Below are positions 1 to 6,476 of a stretch of 6,901 nt of DNA, piece after piece (positions within the stretch are counted from its first letter, which is position 1; the number at the start of each line of letters is the position of its first letter). Under the pieces are notes generated by a model that saw nothing but the letters and a program-made list of their open reading frames with translations, did not search any database and had not been told where the DNA came from. The stretch covers positions 1 to 6,901 of the forward strand of contig JAQTLI010000153.1 of NCBI GenBank assembly GCA_028714995.1, written 5' to 3'. The translations under genes were made by a program, and so were the position numbers. This DNA comes from Methylobacter sp. (lineage in GTDB: Bacteria; Pseudomonadota; Gammaproteobacteria; Methylococcales; Methylomonadaceae).

Positions 1-180
1 GATTCGCTAATGGTCGGATGGGAATCTTTATTGGAGCGATTTGATCAGTCATCGGGTGGAAAAAAAGGCATATCAGAAACTATCAGGAACACAGTGGGCA
101 GGACGCAGAGTTCGCAACCGGCGAAGAGCATCAGTGATACCGCAGCTGAACAAAAAAACTATAGGGTCAGACTCGATTGA
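1..180 (+). CDS. C-terminal end of an unidentified upstream protein (partial)
   Basis: Frame 1 is open from the left edge to a TGA at 178-180, giving 59 residues. I do not recognise the protein. What is visible is a short amphipathic stretch (WESLLERFDQ), then a polar, Ser/Gln/Lys-rich tail ending in NYRVRLD. An ATG at 10-12 is in frame, but no convincing ribosome binding site precedes it, so this is more likely the end of a longer gene than a complete small one. G+C is about 47%, below the roughly 60% of the baseplate genes. In related eCIS loci, sheath or tube genes or small accessory genes usually lie upstream, but these residues do not look like the end of a tube or sheath protein to me. 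It could also be a chance open frame, since 180 bases is short. Confidence 0.4.
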   Translation, partial: DSLMVGWESLLERFDQSSGGKKGISETIRNTVGRTQSSQPAKSISDTAAEQKNYRVRLD

Positions 181-206
181 TAAATAAAAAAATGCAGTTT
201 GAATCA

Positions 207-212
207 GGGAGA
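207..212 (+). promoter_or_regulatory. Ribosome binding site that sets the start of the 49-residue protein
   Basis: GGGAGA lies 6 bases before the ATG at 219. Neither the in-frame ATG at 192 nor the TTG at 177 has a purine-rich site at a workable distance, only A-rich sequence. This favours 219 as the true start. Confidence 0.65.
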
Positions 213-218
213 ATAATT

Positions 219-368
219 ATGTTGAGAAAGCTTAAGAAAGTCGATCCTGTGAAATGTACCGCTGCGCTGAACGGAGTATCCGTACAACATGCCTTCTTGC
301 ATGCACAGCTTGATAGATACGCTGCCGTGATATATCCACAAGAATTCACAGATAGGAACCTAATGTAA
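219..368 (+). CDS. Small unidentified protein (49 aa) at the head of the baseplate genes
   Basis: This is a 49-residue basic protein that begins MLRKLKKVDP and ends with a methionine just before TAA. I chose the ATG at 219 because GGGAGA precedes it at ideal spacing; earlier in-frame ATG (192) and TTG (177) codons lack such a site. No family is recognised. There is one cysteine (C13), two histidines in the middle (QHAFLHAQ), no signal peptide and no membrane segment. Its stop overlaps the next ATG by one base, so it is translated together with the tube-initiator gene. It sits where Afp and PVC loci carry the small afp6/pvc6 gene, between tube genes and the tube initiator, but I see no sequence resemblance to that family. 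A structural or assembly role is inference from position only. Its G+C is lower than that of the genes downstream. Confidence 0.6.
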   Translation: MLRKLKKVDPVKCTAALNGVSVQHAFLHAQLDRYAAVIYPQEFTDRNLM

Positions 369-1024
369 TGAGCGGCTATTCGAATTCACCAAAAGTTCTC
401 AAAGGCGGCATCGTGCTGATTGATGCCGAATCTGGCCGGGTGTTGCGCATTATTTCGCTGCAGTATAACCCGGAAAAAATGACGCGCACCCTGCAAGTAC
501 AGGGTGCCGGCGGCGAGGGAGGTAACCGCTCGGAGGCCATGCGCTTCAAGGGCCCTGCGGTGGAGACGTTCAAGCTTGAGGCGGACATCGACGCGGCGGA
601 TCAATTGGAATTTCCCGATCAGTATCGCTCAGTAGTGGAAAACGGCATCCAGCCGCAAGTGTCGGTATTGGAATCGCTGGTTAACCCGACCAGCGGCCAG
701 TTGCTCGACCGCAATGCCATGTCGCAGTCCGGCATGCTGGAGATCGCGCCGATGGAGGCGCCGCTGGCGCTTTTTGTGTGGGGAAAAAATCGCATCGTGC
801 CGGTGCGGATTACAGATTTCAGCGTGACCGAGGAAGCGTTCGACCCGTCCTTGAACCCGATCCTTGCCAAGGTGAGTATCGGCCTTAGGGTGCTGAACGT
901 GGACGATCTCGGTTTCGCTCACAAGGGTGGCAGTTTGTTCATGAGTTATTTACAGGCCAAGGAACGACTAGCTGCTAAAGCCCAGGCAGGCTCGTTCTCC
1001 ACACTGGGAATAGGAGGTATCTGA
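368..1024 (+). CDS. eCIS tube-initiator protein, CIS_tube family (Afp7/Pvc7 N-terminal-like)
   Basis: This 218-residue protein fits the contractile injection system tube protein family, a gp19-like beta-barrel that forms the first ring of inner tube on the baseplate hub. Recognisable parts are an early beta-strand (GGIVLIDA, residues 13-20), the family's typical FxYNP-like element (SLQYNPEKMTRTL, 30-42), a G-P-x-V-E-T-F-K-L-E-A-D-I-D stretch (62-75) and a C-terminal barrel portion (PLALFVWGKNRIVPVRITDF, 132-151, then VSIGLRVL, 169-176). The tail is Ala/Lys-rich and ends GIGGI. The ATG at 368 overlaps the preceding stop by one base, and AGGAA lies 9 bases before it. In Afp and PVC the matching protein also carries a LysM region; here that is the next gene. 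Family assignment is from recognised motifs, not a database search. Confidence 0.85.
   Translation: MSGYSNSPKVLKGGIVLIDAESGRVLRIISLQYNPEKMTRTLQVQGAGGEGGNRSEAMRFKGPAVETFKLEADIDAADQLEFPDQYRSVVENGIQPQVSVLESLVNPTSGQLLDRNAMSQSGMLEIAPMEAPLALFVWGKNRIVPVRITDFSVTEEAFDPSLNPILAKVSIGLRVLNVDDLGFAHKGGSLFMSYLQAKERLAAKAQAGSFSTLGIGGI
1012..1018 (+). promoter_or_regulatory. Strong ribosome binding site of the LysM gene, inside the tube-initiator coding end
   Basis: AGGAGGT lies 5 bases before the ATG at 1024 and at the same time encodes part of the glycine-rich end (GIGGI) of the preceding protein. It confirms the 1024 start. Confidence 0.75.
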
Positions 1025-1389
1025 TGATAGACCCGATCCAGGCTTTTATGCAGGCGAATTCACTCGTCGCCCCATTGTTTCCGCCAGAGAGCCGTTACCA
1101 CAGCATTGCCGCGGCGCAGGTCATGCAACCGGACGGTACGGCCATCGCGTATCTGAAGCGCCGCTTCGTGCCACCGCCGGAGAATTTCTCACTGTTGCAG
1201 GAACACATGGTCACTGCTGGCGACCGACTGGACAATATTGCCGCGCACTATATCGGTGATCCGTCACAGTACTGGCGCATCTGCGATGCCAATGGAGCCA
1301 TACGCCCGGCTGAATTGACAGAGACTGCGGGCAAACGCCTGAGCATCACCTTGCCTGAAGGTATTCCGGGGGCACCCGATGCTGGCTAA
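1024..1389 (+). CDS. LysM-domain baseplate/tube-junction protein of the eCIS
   Basis: This is a 121-residue protein. Residues about 1-50 form an N-terminal region holding the eCIS-typical YLKRRFVPPP element (43-52). Residues 60-111 are a LysM-like domain: HMVTAGDRLDNIAAHYIGDP (61-80), then QYWRICDANG (82-91) and a closing GKRLSITLPEG (103-113). LysM modules bind glycan in cell-wall enzymes, but in phage tails and eCIS particles (gpX, gp53-like, the Afp7/Pvc7 C-terminus) they act inside the baseplate, joining hub and tube. There is no signal peptide, as expected for a particle assembled in the cytoplasm. The start follows AGGAGGT at ideal spacing and overlaps the previous stop by one base; the end overlaps the hub gene by 11 bases. 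The glycan-binding alternative seems unlikely in this context. Confidence 0.87.
   Translation: MIDPIQAFMQANSLVAPLFPPESRYHSIAAAQVMQPDGTAIAYLKRRFVPPPENFSLLQEHMVTAGDRLDNIAAHYIGDPSQYWRICDANGAIRPAELTETAGKRLSITLPEGIPGAPDAG
1368..1372 (+). promoter_or_regulatory. Ribosome binding site favouring the 1379 start of the hub gene
   Basis: GGGGG lies 6 bases before the ATG at 1379. The alternative in-frame ATG at 1409 has AAGGGGA (1388-1394) 14 bases away, which is too far. The longer start is therefore preferred, though not certain. Confidence 0.5.
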
Positions 1390-2521
1390 GGGGATACAGC
1401 TCACAATAATGATAGGCCCCGTCGTGCCGATACCGGTACCGCAGATGGTGATGGATGCGCTCGATAGCGTACAGGTCACGAGCGCAGCGGGCGAGCGGAG
1501 CGGCTTCCAGATGAGTTTGCAGTTCAGCAGCAAGTCGGAATTGAACACGTTTTTCATCATCGCCGGCGCGATGAACAGCGGCCCCGCTACGCCTCCGCTA
1601 CGCGTCATGTTGATCATCACGCTCAATGGTACGCCGCAGCCGCTGTTTGACGGCGTAATGACGAATGTGGAAGTGCATCCTGGAAGCGGCGGCGCGCCGG
1701 GCATGGTGACGATCACCGGTGAGGATCTTACCAAGGTGATGGATATGCTTGATTTCAGCGGCCTACCCTATCCTGCCATGCCCATAGAGGCACGCGTGGC
1801 GCTGATCTGCGCCAAATACGCATTGTTCGGCCTGATCCCCCTGATTATCCCGATATTGTTTCCCGATGTGCCCATACCGGTGGACAAGATTCCAGCCCAT
1901 AAAGGCACTGACCTCCAATACATCCAGCAGCTTGCCGAGGAAGCGGGTTACATTTTTTACATCGAGCCGGGGCCGGTGCCGGGCACCAACATTGCCTATT
2001 TCGGGCCAGAGATAAAAGTGGGTGTGCCGCAACCTGCACTTAATGTAGATATGGACGCGCTCACCAACGTGGAAAATTTAAGTTTTACATTCGACCCGAC
2101 CAAAGGCGTGCTGCCTGTCGTGTACATCCAAAACCAGCTTACGCGCGTGCCTATCCCTATCCCAATTCCGAATCTCAATCCCTTGCAACCGCCACTGGGA
2201 GTCCTACCCACTCCGATCAGCAATCTCAAGGTACTCAAGGACACGGCCAGGATGAATCCGATGCAGGCGATTATGAGAGGGCTCAATGAAGCGAAAAAAT
2301 CGCAGGATTCAGTCAGTGCCAGTGGCAGCCTCAATGTCCTGCGCTACGGGCGGCCACTCAAGGCACGGCAACTTGTTGGAGTGCGCGGTGCGGGGATCGC
2401 CTATGATGGCCTCTATTTCGTAAAAAGCGTCACCAGCACACTCAAGCGCGGCGAGTTCAAACAAAACTTTAACCTGACGCGCAATGGTCTGGTTTCAATC
2501 ACACCGAGGGTTCCCGTATGA
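1379..2521 (+). CDS. Baseplate hub protein, gp27/gpD (phage late control D)-like
   Basis: At 380 residues this corresponds to the hub half of VgrG/Afp8/Pvc8 proteins: the trimeric ring that carries the spike below and the tube above. Visible features are a first strand (KGIQLTIMIG, 4-13), SVQVTSAAGERSGFQMSLQF (30-49), FDGVMTNVEV (90-99) and MVTITGEDLT (109-118), typical of gpD barrel strands. A segment follows in which a hydrophobic run (YALFGLIPLIIPILFP, 147-162) leads to KGTDLQYIQQLAEEAGYIFY (175-194), a hallmark of these hubs. Residues 257-280 are a proline/isoleucine-rich loop. The C-terminus (YDGLYFVKSVTSTLKRGEFK, 342-361) closes the second barrel. The hydrophobic run is probably buried in the fold rather than membrane-spanning. 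The gene overlaps the LysM gene by 11 bases and the spike gene by 4. An alternative start at 1409 would remove 10 residues. Confidence 0.88.
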   Translation: MLAKGIQLTIMIGPVVPIPVPQMVMDALDSVQVTSAAGERSGFQMSLQFSSKSELNTFFIIAGAMNSGPATPPLRVMLIITLNGTPQPLFDGVMTNVEVHPGSGGAPGMVTITGEDLTKVMDMLDFSGLPYPAMPIEARVALICAKYALFGLIPLIIPILFPDVPIPVDKIPAHKGTDLQYIQQLAEEAGYIFYIEPGPVPGTNIAYFGPEIKVGVPQPALNVDMDALTNVENLSFTFDPTKGVLPVVYIQNQLTRVPIPIPIPNLNPLQPPLGVLPTPISNLKVLKDTARMNPMQAIMRGLNEAKKSQDSVSASGSLNVLRYGRPLKARQLVGVRGAGIAYDGLYFVKSVTSTLKRGEFKQNFNLTRNGLVSITPRVPV

Positions 2522-3027
2522 GCGACAGTTTCTTTGGCAAATATCGCGGCATGGTACTCAACAATATCGACCCAATGCAGCAGGGACGGTTGCAGGTGCA
2601 GGTGCCTGATGTGGCGGGCCTCATTCCCGCGACCTGGGCGATGCCCTGCGTGCCGCTGGCGGGGATCAACATGGGCATGGTTGCCTTGCCGATGATAGGC
2701 GCAGGCGTGTGGGTGGAGTTCGAGCAGGGTAATCCGGATTATCCGATCTGGGTCGGTTGCTTCTGGGGCAGTGCGGCGGAGTTGCCGCTGTTGTCGCACA
2801 TGGTGCCGCCGGCAGTGCCGGGCATCACGCTGCAAACGCCGCTCAAGAACGGCATTGTTATAAGCGACGTGCCCGGCCCCACTGGCGGCATCCAGATTCA
2901 GACCGCGACTGGCGCCATGATCTCAGTGACGGATATCGGCATCATGATTTCCAACGGCAAGGGTGCGGTGATCAATCTCACCGGGCCGACGGTGGACATT
3001 AATCTCGGCGCGCTTACGGTGGTTTAA
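2518..3027 (+). CDS. Spike protein, gp5/gpV-like OB-fold plus short beta-prism
   Basis: This is a 169-residue central spike protein. Residues about 5-85 match the phage baseplate protein V / gp5 OB-fold: FGKYRGMVLNNIDPMQQGRL (6-25), VQVPDVAGLIPATWAMPCVP (27-46) and GAGVWVEFEQGNPDYPIWVG (61-80) followed by CFWG. Residues about 100-169 are short alternating strands rich in Gly, Ile and Val (for example GIQIQTATGAMISVTDIGIM, 124-143), as expected for a trimeric beta-helix needle. There is no lysozyme domain, unlike T4 gp5, and no C-terminal effector extension. In Afp8/Pvc8 and VgrG the hub and spike are one chain; here they are two coupled genes sharing ATGA. GAGGG lies 7 bases before the start. 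Family assignment is confident; the trimeric needle is inferred from homologues. Confidence 0.88.
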   Translation: MSDSFFGKYRGMVLNNIDPMQQGRLQVQVPDVAGLIPATWAMPCVPLAGINMGMVALPMIGAGVWVEFEQGNPDYPIWVGCFWGSAAELPLLSHMVPPAVPGITLQTPLKNGIVISDVPGPTGGIQIQTATGAMISVTDIGIMISNGKGAVINLTGPTVDINLGALTVV

Positions 3028-3040
3028 GGAGAACGACACT

Positions 3041-3358
3041 ATGCCTACACCTATCCTTCATCTCGGCGCCACGCTAACCTGCATGCACGCGGGACCGGCT
3101 ACACCGCTCACGCCGTTTCCGCGCGTGCTCGTGAGCGGACAGCCGGTAACCACCCTGGCCACGCCCTACGTGATTACCGGCTGCGCTCTTACTGGCACGC
3201 CCAATCCGCCCTGCGTCACTGCACAATGGGTGGTCGGTGCCGTACGGGTATTGGCGGGTGGCGCGCCGGTATTGCTGCAAACCGGCCAGGCGGTGTGCGT
3301 GCCTACCGGTACCGGCTTGTTGCCGCTGGTAGTACAACCCAGGGTACTTGCGACATGA
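3041..3358 (+). CDS. PAAR-like spike-tip protein
   Basis: This small 105-residue protein is rich in Gly, Pro, Thr and Val, with two similar halves: PRVLVSGQPVTT (27-38) leading to YVITGC (43-48), and VRVLAGGAPVLLQTGQAVC (68-86). Such internal pseudo-repeats are typical of PAAR cones that sharpen the spike end in T6SS, Afp10 and Pvc10. Candidate metal-binding residues are H7, C14, H16, C48, C58 and C86; known PAAR tips use three His and one Cys, so the ligand set here may lean more on cysteine, which is inference. There is no effector domain after the cone. AAGGAGA (3026-3032) precedes the ATG at good spacing, and 13 bases separate it from the spike gene. The stop shares ATGA with the gp25-like gene. 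Unlike in Afp and PVC, the tip gene comes before gp25. Confidence 0.8.
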   Translation: MPTPILHLGATLTCMHAGPATPLTPFPRVLVSGQPVTTLATPYVITGCALTGTPNPPCVTAQWVVGAVRVLAGGAPVLLQTGQAVCVPTGTGLLPLVVQPRVLAT

Positions 3359-3723
3359 GCCAGATCGACTATCCCTTTTATTTCGATGGCAGCGGCCGCA
3401 CCGCGCAGACGGATGATTCCGGCTACATCCGCGACCTCATCGAACAGGTGTTGCTCACCGCACCGGGCGAACGCGTGATGCGCCCCGCTTTCGGCAGTGG
3501 AGTGATGCAACTGGTGTTCGCCGCCGCCAGCCCTGAAGTTGTGGCGACGACACAATTCCTGATTCAAGGTGCTTTGCAGCAATGGCTAAGCGATGTCATC
3601 ACCGTCGATGCCGTCGATGTGCAGGTGCAAGACAGTGCCTTACTCATCACCGTGCAATACATTGAACGCCGTACGCAAACGCGCGGCGTGGCGCAGATCA
3701 GCGCACCAGGAGGTGGCGCATGA
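3355..3723 (+). CDS. gp25-like baseplate wedge / sheath initiator (Afp9/Pvc9-like)
   Basis: This 122-residue protein of the GPW/gp25 family seeds sheath assembly by offering sheath-like strands at the baseplate. It is identified by YIRDLIEQVLLTAPGERVMR (24-43) followed by PAFGSGV (44-50): PGER-x-MRP-x-FG is the family signature. Then come the helical segment ATTQFLIQGALQQWL (64-78) and the last strands SALLITVQYIERRT (95-108). The frame stays open upstream to an ATG at 3226, but that part lies within the PAAR gene and reads as an unrelated Gly/Arg-rich sequence. The ATG at 3355, which shares ATGA with the PAAR stop and has AGGG 10 bases upstream, begins MSQIDYPF, a typical family start. The usual family length of about 120-140 residues agrees. 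The same family also occurs in T6SS (TssE) and phages; the neighbours settle it as eCIS. Confidence 0.92.
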   Translation: MSQIDYPFYFDGSGRTAQTDDSGYIRDLIEQVLLTAPGERVMRPAFGSGVMQLVFAAASPEVVATTQFLIQGALQQWLSDVITVDAVDVQVQDSALLITVQYIERRTQTRGVAQISAPGGGA

Positions 3724-6476
3724 AATATTACTGCTGCGACCAGCGCCGCCTCGAAGTGGTGAAGTTAAACGGCACGCTCAACGGCCTGGAATATCTGGAG
3801 GTGTATGACAGCGGTCTGCCCGGCGATCCCACGCGCCAGCTCACGTTGTTCGTAAAATTCCTGCGTGCGATTCCCGCTACCCTCGGCAAGGACAACTTCC
3901 GCATCGAAGGCGGCGAGCGCATCAAGACCGTGGACATCGAGTGGGTCGCGGTCGCCAATGCGCTGCCCGCCGGCGAACCGCCCAGTCTTGTCGACGGCCT
4001 CGTACCGCTTAATGAATTTTTGGTGATCCGCACCAAGTTTTATGGTGATTTTTCGCTGTATTCACTACGCATAATGAGCGGCCCCGATAGCGATACGCCG
4101 CCGGCGGATTTCGATCCGCGCCTGAGCGAGATTCAATTTTCCTTCAAGGTGCAGTGCGAATCGGATTTCGATTGCGCCGGCATTACACCCTGTCCCACAC
4201 CACCGGTCACGAATCCGCGCCTCGATTATCTCGCCAAGGATTATGCCAGCTTCCGCCGCCTGATGCTGGATCGCATGAGCACGCTGATGCCTGAATGGGA
4301 CGGTCGCAACCCGGCCGATGCCGGCGTCACCGTGGTGGAACTGTTGGCCTATGTCGGCGATCAGCTCTCCTATCAACAAGACGCCGTCGCTACTGAAGCT
4401 TATCTCGGTACCGCGCGCAAACGCATTTCGCTGCGCCGCCATGCACGACTGGTGGATTACATGGTGCATGAAGGTTGCAATGCCCGCGTGTGGGTACAGC
4501 TGTTCGTCAACGACGATGGCGTGATGATTCCGAGCAGCACGCCGCTGCTCACCCGTTTGCCCAACATGCCCGACCGCATCGCCCCTGCCGGCGATCAATT
4601 ACGCGATGCCTTAGCACAAAAACCGGTGGTGTTCGAGACGGTGGAGGACACCTTGCTCTATCAAGCACATGAGCACATCAGTTTTTATACCTGGGGAGAG
4701 CGCGAATGCTGTCTGCCCAAGGGATCTACGCGCGCGACGCTAAGCGGCCGTTATCCCAATCTCAAGGCCGGTGACGTGCTGGTGTTCGCGGAAAAATTCG
4801 GCCCGCGCACCGGTTATGCCGAAGATGCGGACCGTACGCATCGGTGGCCGGTACGTCTCACCGACGTACGTTTGGATCAGGACCCCAGCGGAGGTTTGTT
4901 CCTGCCGACACCCAACAGTAATCCGCAGGATGTCACCGAGATCCGCTGGGCAGACCAGGACGCACTGCCATTCCCCTTATGTCTATCGGCTATCACCGAT
5001 AAGGATCACGGCGCTGTATATCTCGGAGAAATGAGTACGGCCTATGGCAATATTGTGCTGGCCGACCATGGCCGCACCTTGACTGACGAAGATTTAGGCG
5101 TCGTGCCCGCCTCGCAACTCACCCTTGCATCTACGAGTGATGTTTTGAGTTGCAAGCGTCCGCCCTTGCAGGCTGTGCCACCGCGTTTCCGGCCGCAGCT
5201 TTCTCAACGCCCGCTCACTCACGCTTTACCACTCACTGCCAAGGCCTTATTCAGCTTCACTGCAACAGCAGCCATCGACACCGCGTTGCAGACGCGCAGT
5301 TTTACACCGGCACTGCACGATGCCTTACAGGCGCAGGGCTTGGTATTACAGGCGGGGGCAGTAGTGGTGCAAGGCGGCGATGGCATGTGGTCAGTATCCG
5401 ACGGAGTCAGCGCCTATCGCCTGCGACTGGACAGCGGCAAGGTGCAGGTGTCGCCGCTGGCCGGTGCAGCCGCAATGATCGTCGCTGCTGATCCGCGGCG
5501 TGCCCGGCCCGCCATCAGACTTGCCGATAGCGCCGATAATTATCAGGATAAATCCAAATGGAATCCGCAGCCTGATTTGCTTGCCAGTGATCCCGAGGCC
5601 AATGAATTCGTAGTGGAATGCGAGCACGACGGCAGCGCCTATCTGCGCTTCGGCGACGATGAGCATGGTAACCGGCCAAACAGTGGCATCGCCTTCAAAG
5701 CGACCTATCGCGTTGGCAACGGCAAGGCAGGTAACATCGGCTTGGAATCCATCGCACACATCATCAGTAATGATGGGCGACTGTTGCGTGCGTCGAATCC
5801 GCTGCCGGCGCAAGGCGGCAGCGATCCGGAGAATGCTGAGGACATCAAGCGCGATGCACCGGAAGCATTTCGCACCCAGGAACGCGCCGTCACCCCAGAA
5901 GACTATGCCGAGGTCACCGAACGCCATTCCAGCGTGCAGCGCGCCGCCGCCACCTTTCGCTGGACCGGCAGTTGGTACACTGTATTTCTCACTGTCGATC
6001 GCAAAGGCGGCGGCGAGGTGGATGCGGTCTATGAACAAACCATCCGTGACCACGTCGAGCGCTATCGCATGGCCGGCTATGACCTGGAGGTAAACGGCCC
6101 GAGCTATGTACCTCTGCTTCTGGAAATGACAGTGTGCATCAAGCCCGATTATTTCCGCGCCGATGTGCGCACCGCGCTGATGCGCGTATTCAGCCGAGGC
6201 TGGCTGCTTGATGGCTCACCTGCCCTGTTCCATCCCGACAACTTTACCTTCGGCCAATCGGTGTACCTCAGCGCACTTTATGAAGCGGCACAGGCAATAC
6301 AAGGGGTTGCCTCAGTGGTAATCAACACCTTTGAGCGTCTGCATGCACCGCCGGATCCCAAGCCCCTGGATGACGGAGTGATAACCATGGGGCGGCTAGA
6401 GATCGCGCGGCTGGACAACGATCCCAACTTCCCTGAACGGGGTGTATTCAAGCTCTCGGTAGGAGGCGGCAAATGA
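3720..6476 (+). CDS. Large baseplate J-like wedge protein (Afp11/Pvc11 position)
   Basis: This 918-residue protein is one of the two large wedge proteins of eCIS baseplates. Residues 1-140 begin MKYYCCDQRR and include DNFRIEGGERIKTVDIEW, a pattern I associate with eCIS Afp11-type proteins. Three evenly spaced cysteines follow (C146, C152, C158). The core helical baseplate-J segment is LDYLAKDYASFRRLML (168-183) through ELLAYVGDQLSYQQDAVATE (207-226) to Y247. The middle (about 260-640) is long and variable. The C-terminal J-like part includes AYLRFGDDEHGNRP (about 639-652), RAVTPEDYAEVTERH and a final ferredoxin-like wedge region ending SVGGGK. AGGAGGT (3708-3714) sits 5 bases before the ATG, which shares ATGA with gp25. 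In contractile tails the paired J-like proteins form the wedge ring around the hub and change shape to release the sheath. No frameshift is seen. Confidence 0.9.
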   Translation: MKYYCCDQRRLEVVKLNGTLNGLEYLEVYDSGLPGDPTRQLTLFVKFLRAIPATLGKDNFRIEGGERIKTVDIEWVAVANALPAGEPPSLVDGLVPLNEFLVIRTKFYGDFSLYSLRIMSGPDSDTPPADFDPRLSEIQFSFKVQCESDFDCAGITPCPTPPVTNPRLDYLAKDYASFRRLMLDRMSTLMPEWDGRNPADAGVTVVELLAYVGDQLSYQQDAVATEAYLGTARKRISLRRHARLVDYMVHEGCNARVWVQLFVNDDGVMIPSSTPLLTRLPNMPDRIAPAGDQLRDALAQKPVVFETVEDTLLYQAHEHISFYTWGERECCLPKGSTRATLSGRYPNLKAGDVLVFAEKFGPRTGYAEDADRTHRWPVRLTDVRLDQDPSGGLFLPTPNSNPQDVTEIRWADQDALPFPLCLSAITDKDHGAVYLGEMSTAYGNIVLADHGRTLTDEDLGVVPASQLTLASTSDVLSCKRPPLQAVPPRFRPQLSQRPLTHALPLTAKALFSFTATAAIDTALQTRSFTPALHDALQAQGLVLQAGAVVVQGGDGMWSVSDGVSAYRLRLDSGKVQVSPLAGAAAMIVAADPRRARPAIRLADSADNYQDKSKWNPQPDLLASDPEANEFVVECEHDGSAYLRFGDDEHGNRPNSGIAFKATYRVGNGKAGNIGLESIAHIISNDGRLLRASNPLPAQGGSDPENAEDIKRDAPEAFRTQERAVTPEDYAEVTERHSSVQRAAATFRWTGSWYTVFLTVDRKGGGEVDAVYEQTIRDHVERYRMAGYDLEVNGPSYVPLLLEMTVCIKPDYFRADVRTALMRVFSRGWLLDGSPALFHPDNFTFGQSVYLSALYEAAQAIQGVASVVINTFERLHAPPDPKPLDDGVITMGRLEIARLDNDPNFPERGVFKLSVGGGK

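Noticed and set aside
177..218. Upstream TTG (177) or ATG (192) start for the 49-residue protein
   Set aside because: Only A-rich sequence precedes them; the GGGAGA at 207-212 fits the ATG at 219.
150..218. Possible promoter in the A-rich stretch (TTGATA at 177-182, TATAGG at 160-165)
   Set aside because: No matching second element at 16-18 bases for either hexamer; AT-richness alone is not enough.
1264..1734. Open frame of 156 residues on the minus strand over the LysM/hub junction
   Set aside because: It covers two well-identified + strand genes, and its translation shows no family features.
1817..1866. Membrane segment in the hub protein (hydrophobic residues 147-162)
   Set aside because: It contains several prolines and sits in a conserved part of soluble gpD-like hubs, so it is more likely buried in the fold.
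3028..3040. Terminator or regulatory site between spike and tip genes
   Set aside because: Only 13 bases, occupied by the ribosome binding site and spacer of the tip gene; no hairpin.
3226..3354. Longer N-terminus for the gp25-like protein
   Set aside because: The added 43 residues overlap the PAAR-like gene, are Gly/Arg-rich and unlike the family; the ATG at 3355 gives the normal start.
5391..6053. Open frame of 220 residues on the minus strand
   Set aside because: It lies wholly inside the first wedge gene, whose protein is clearly conserved; no ribosome binding site or recognisable product, so it is a shadow of high G+C coding sequence.
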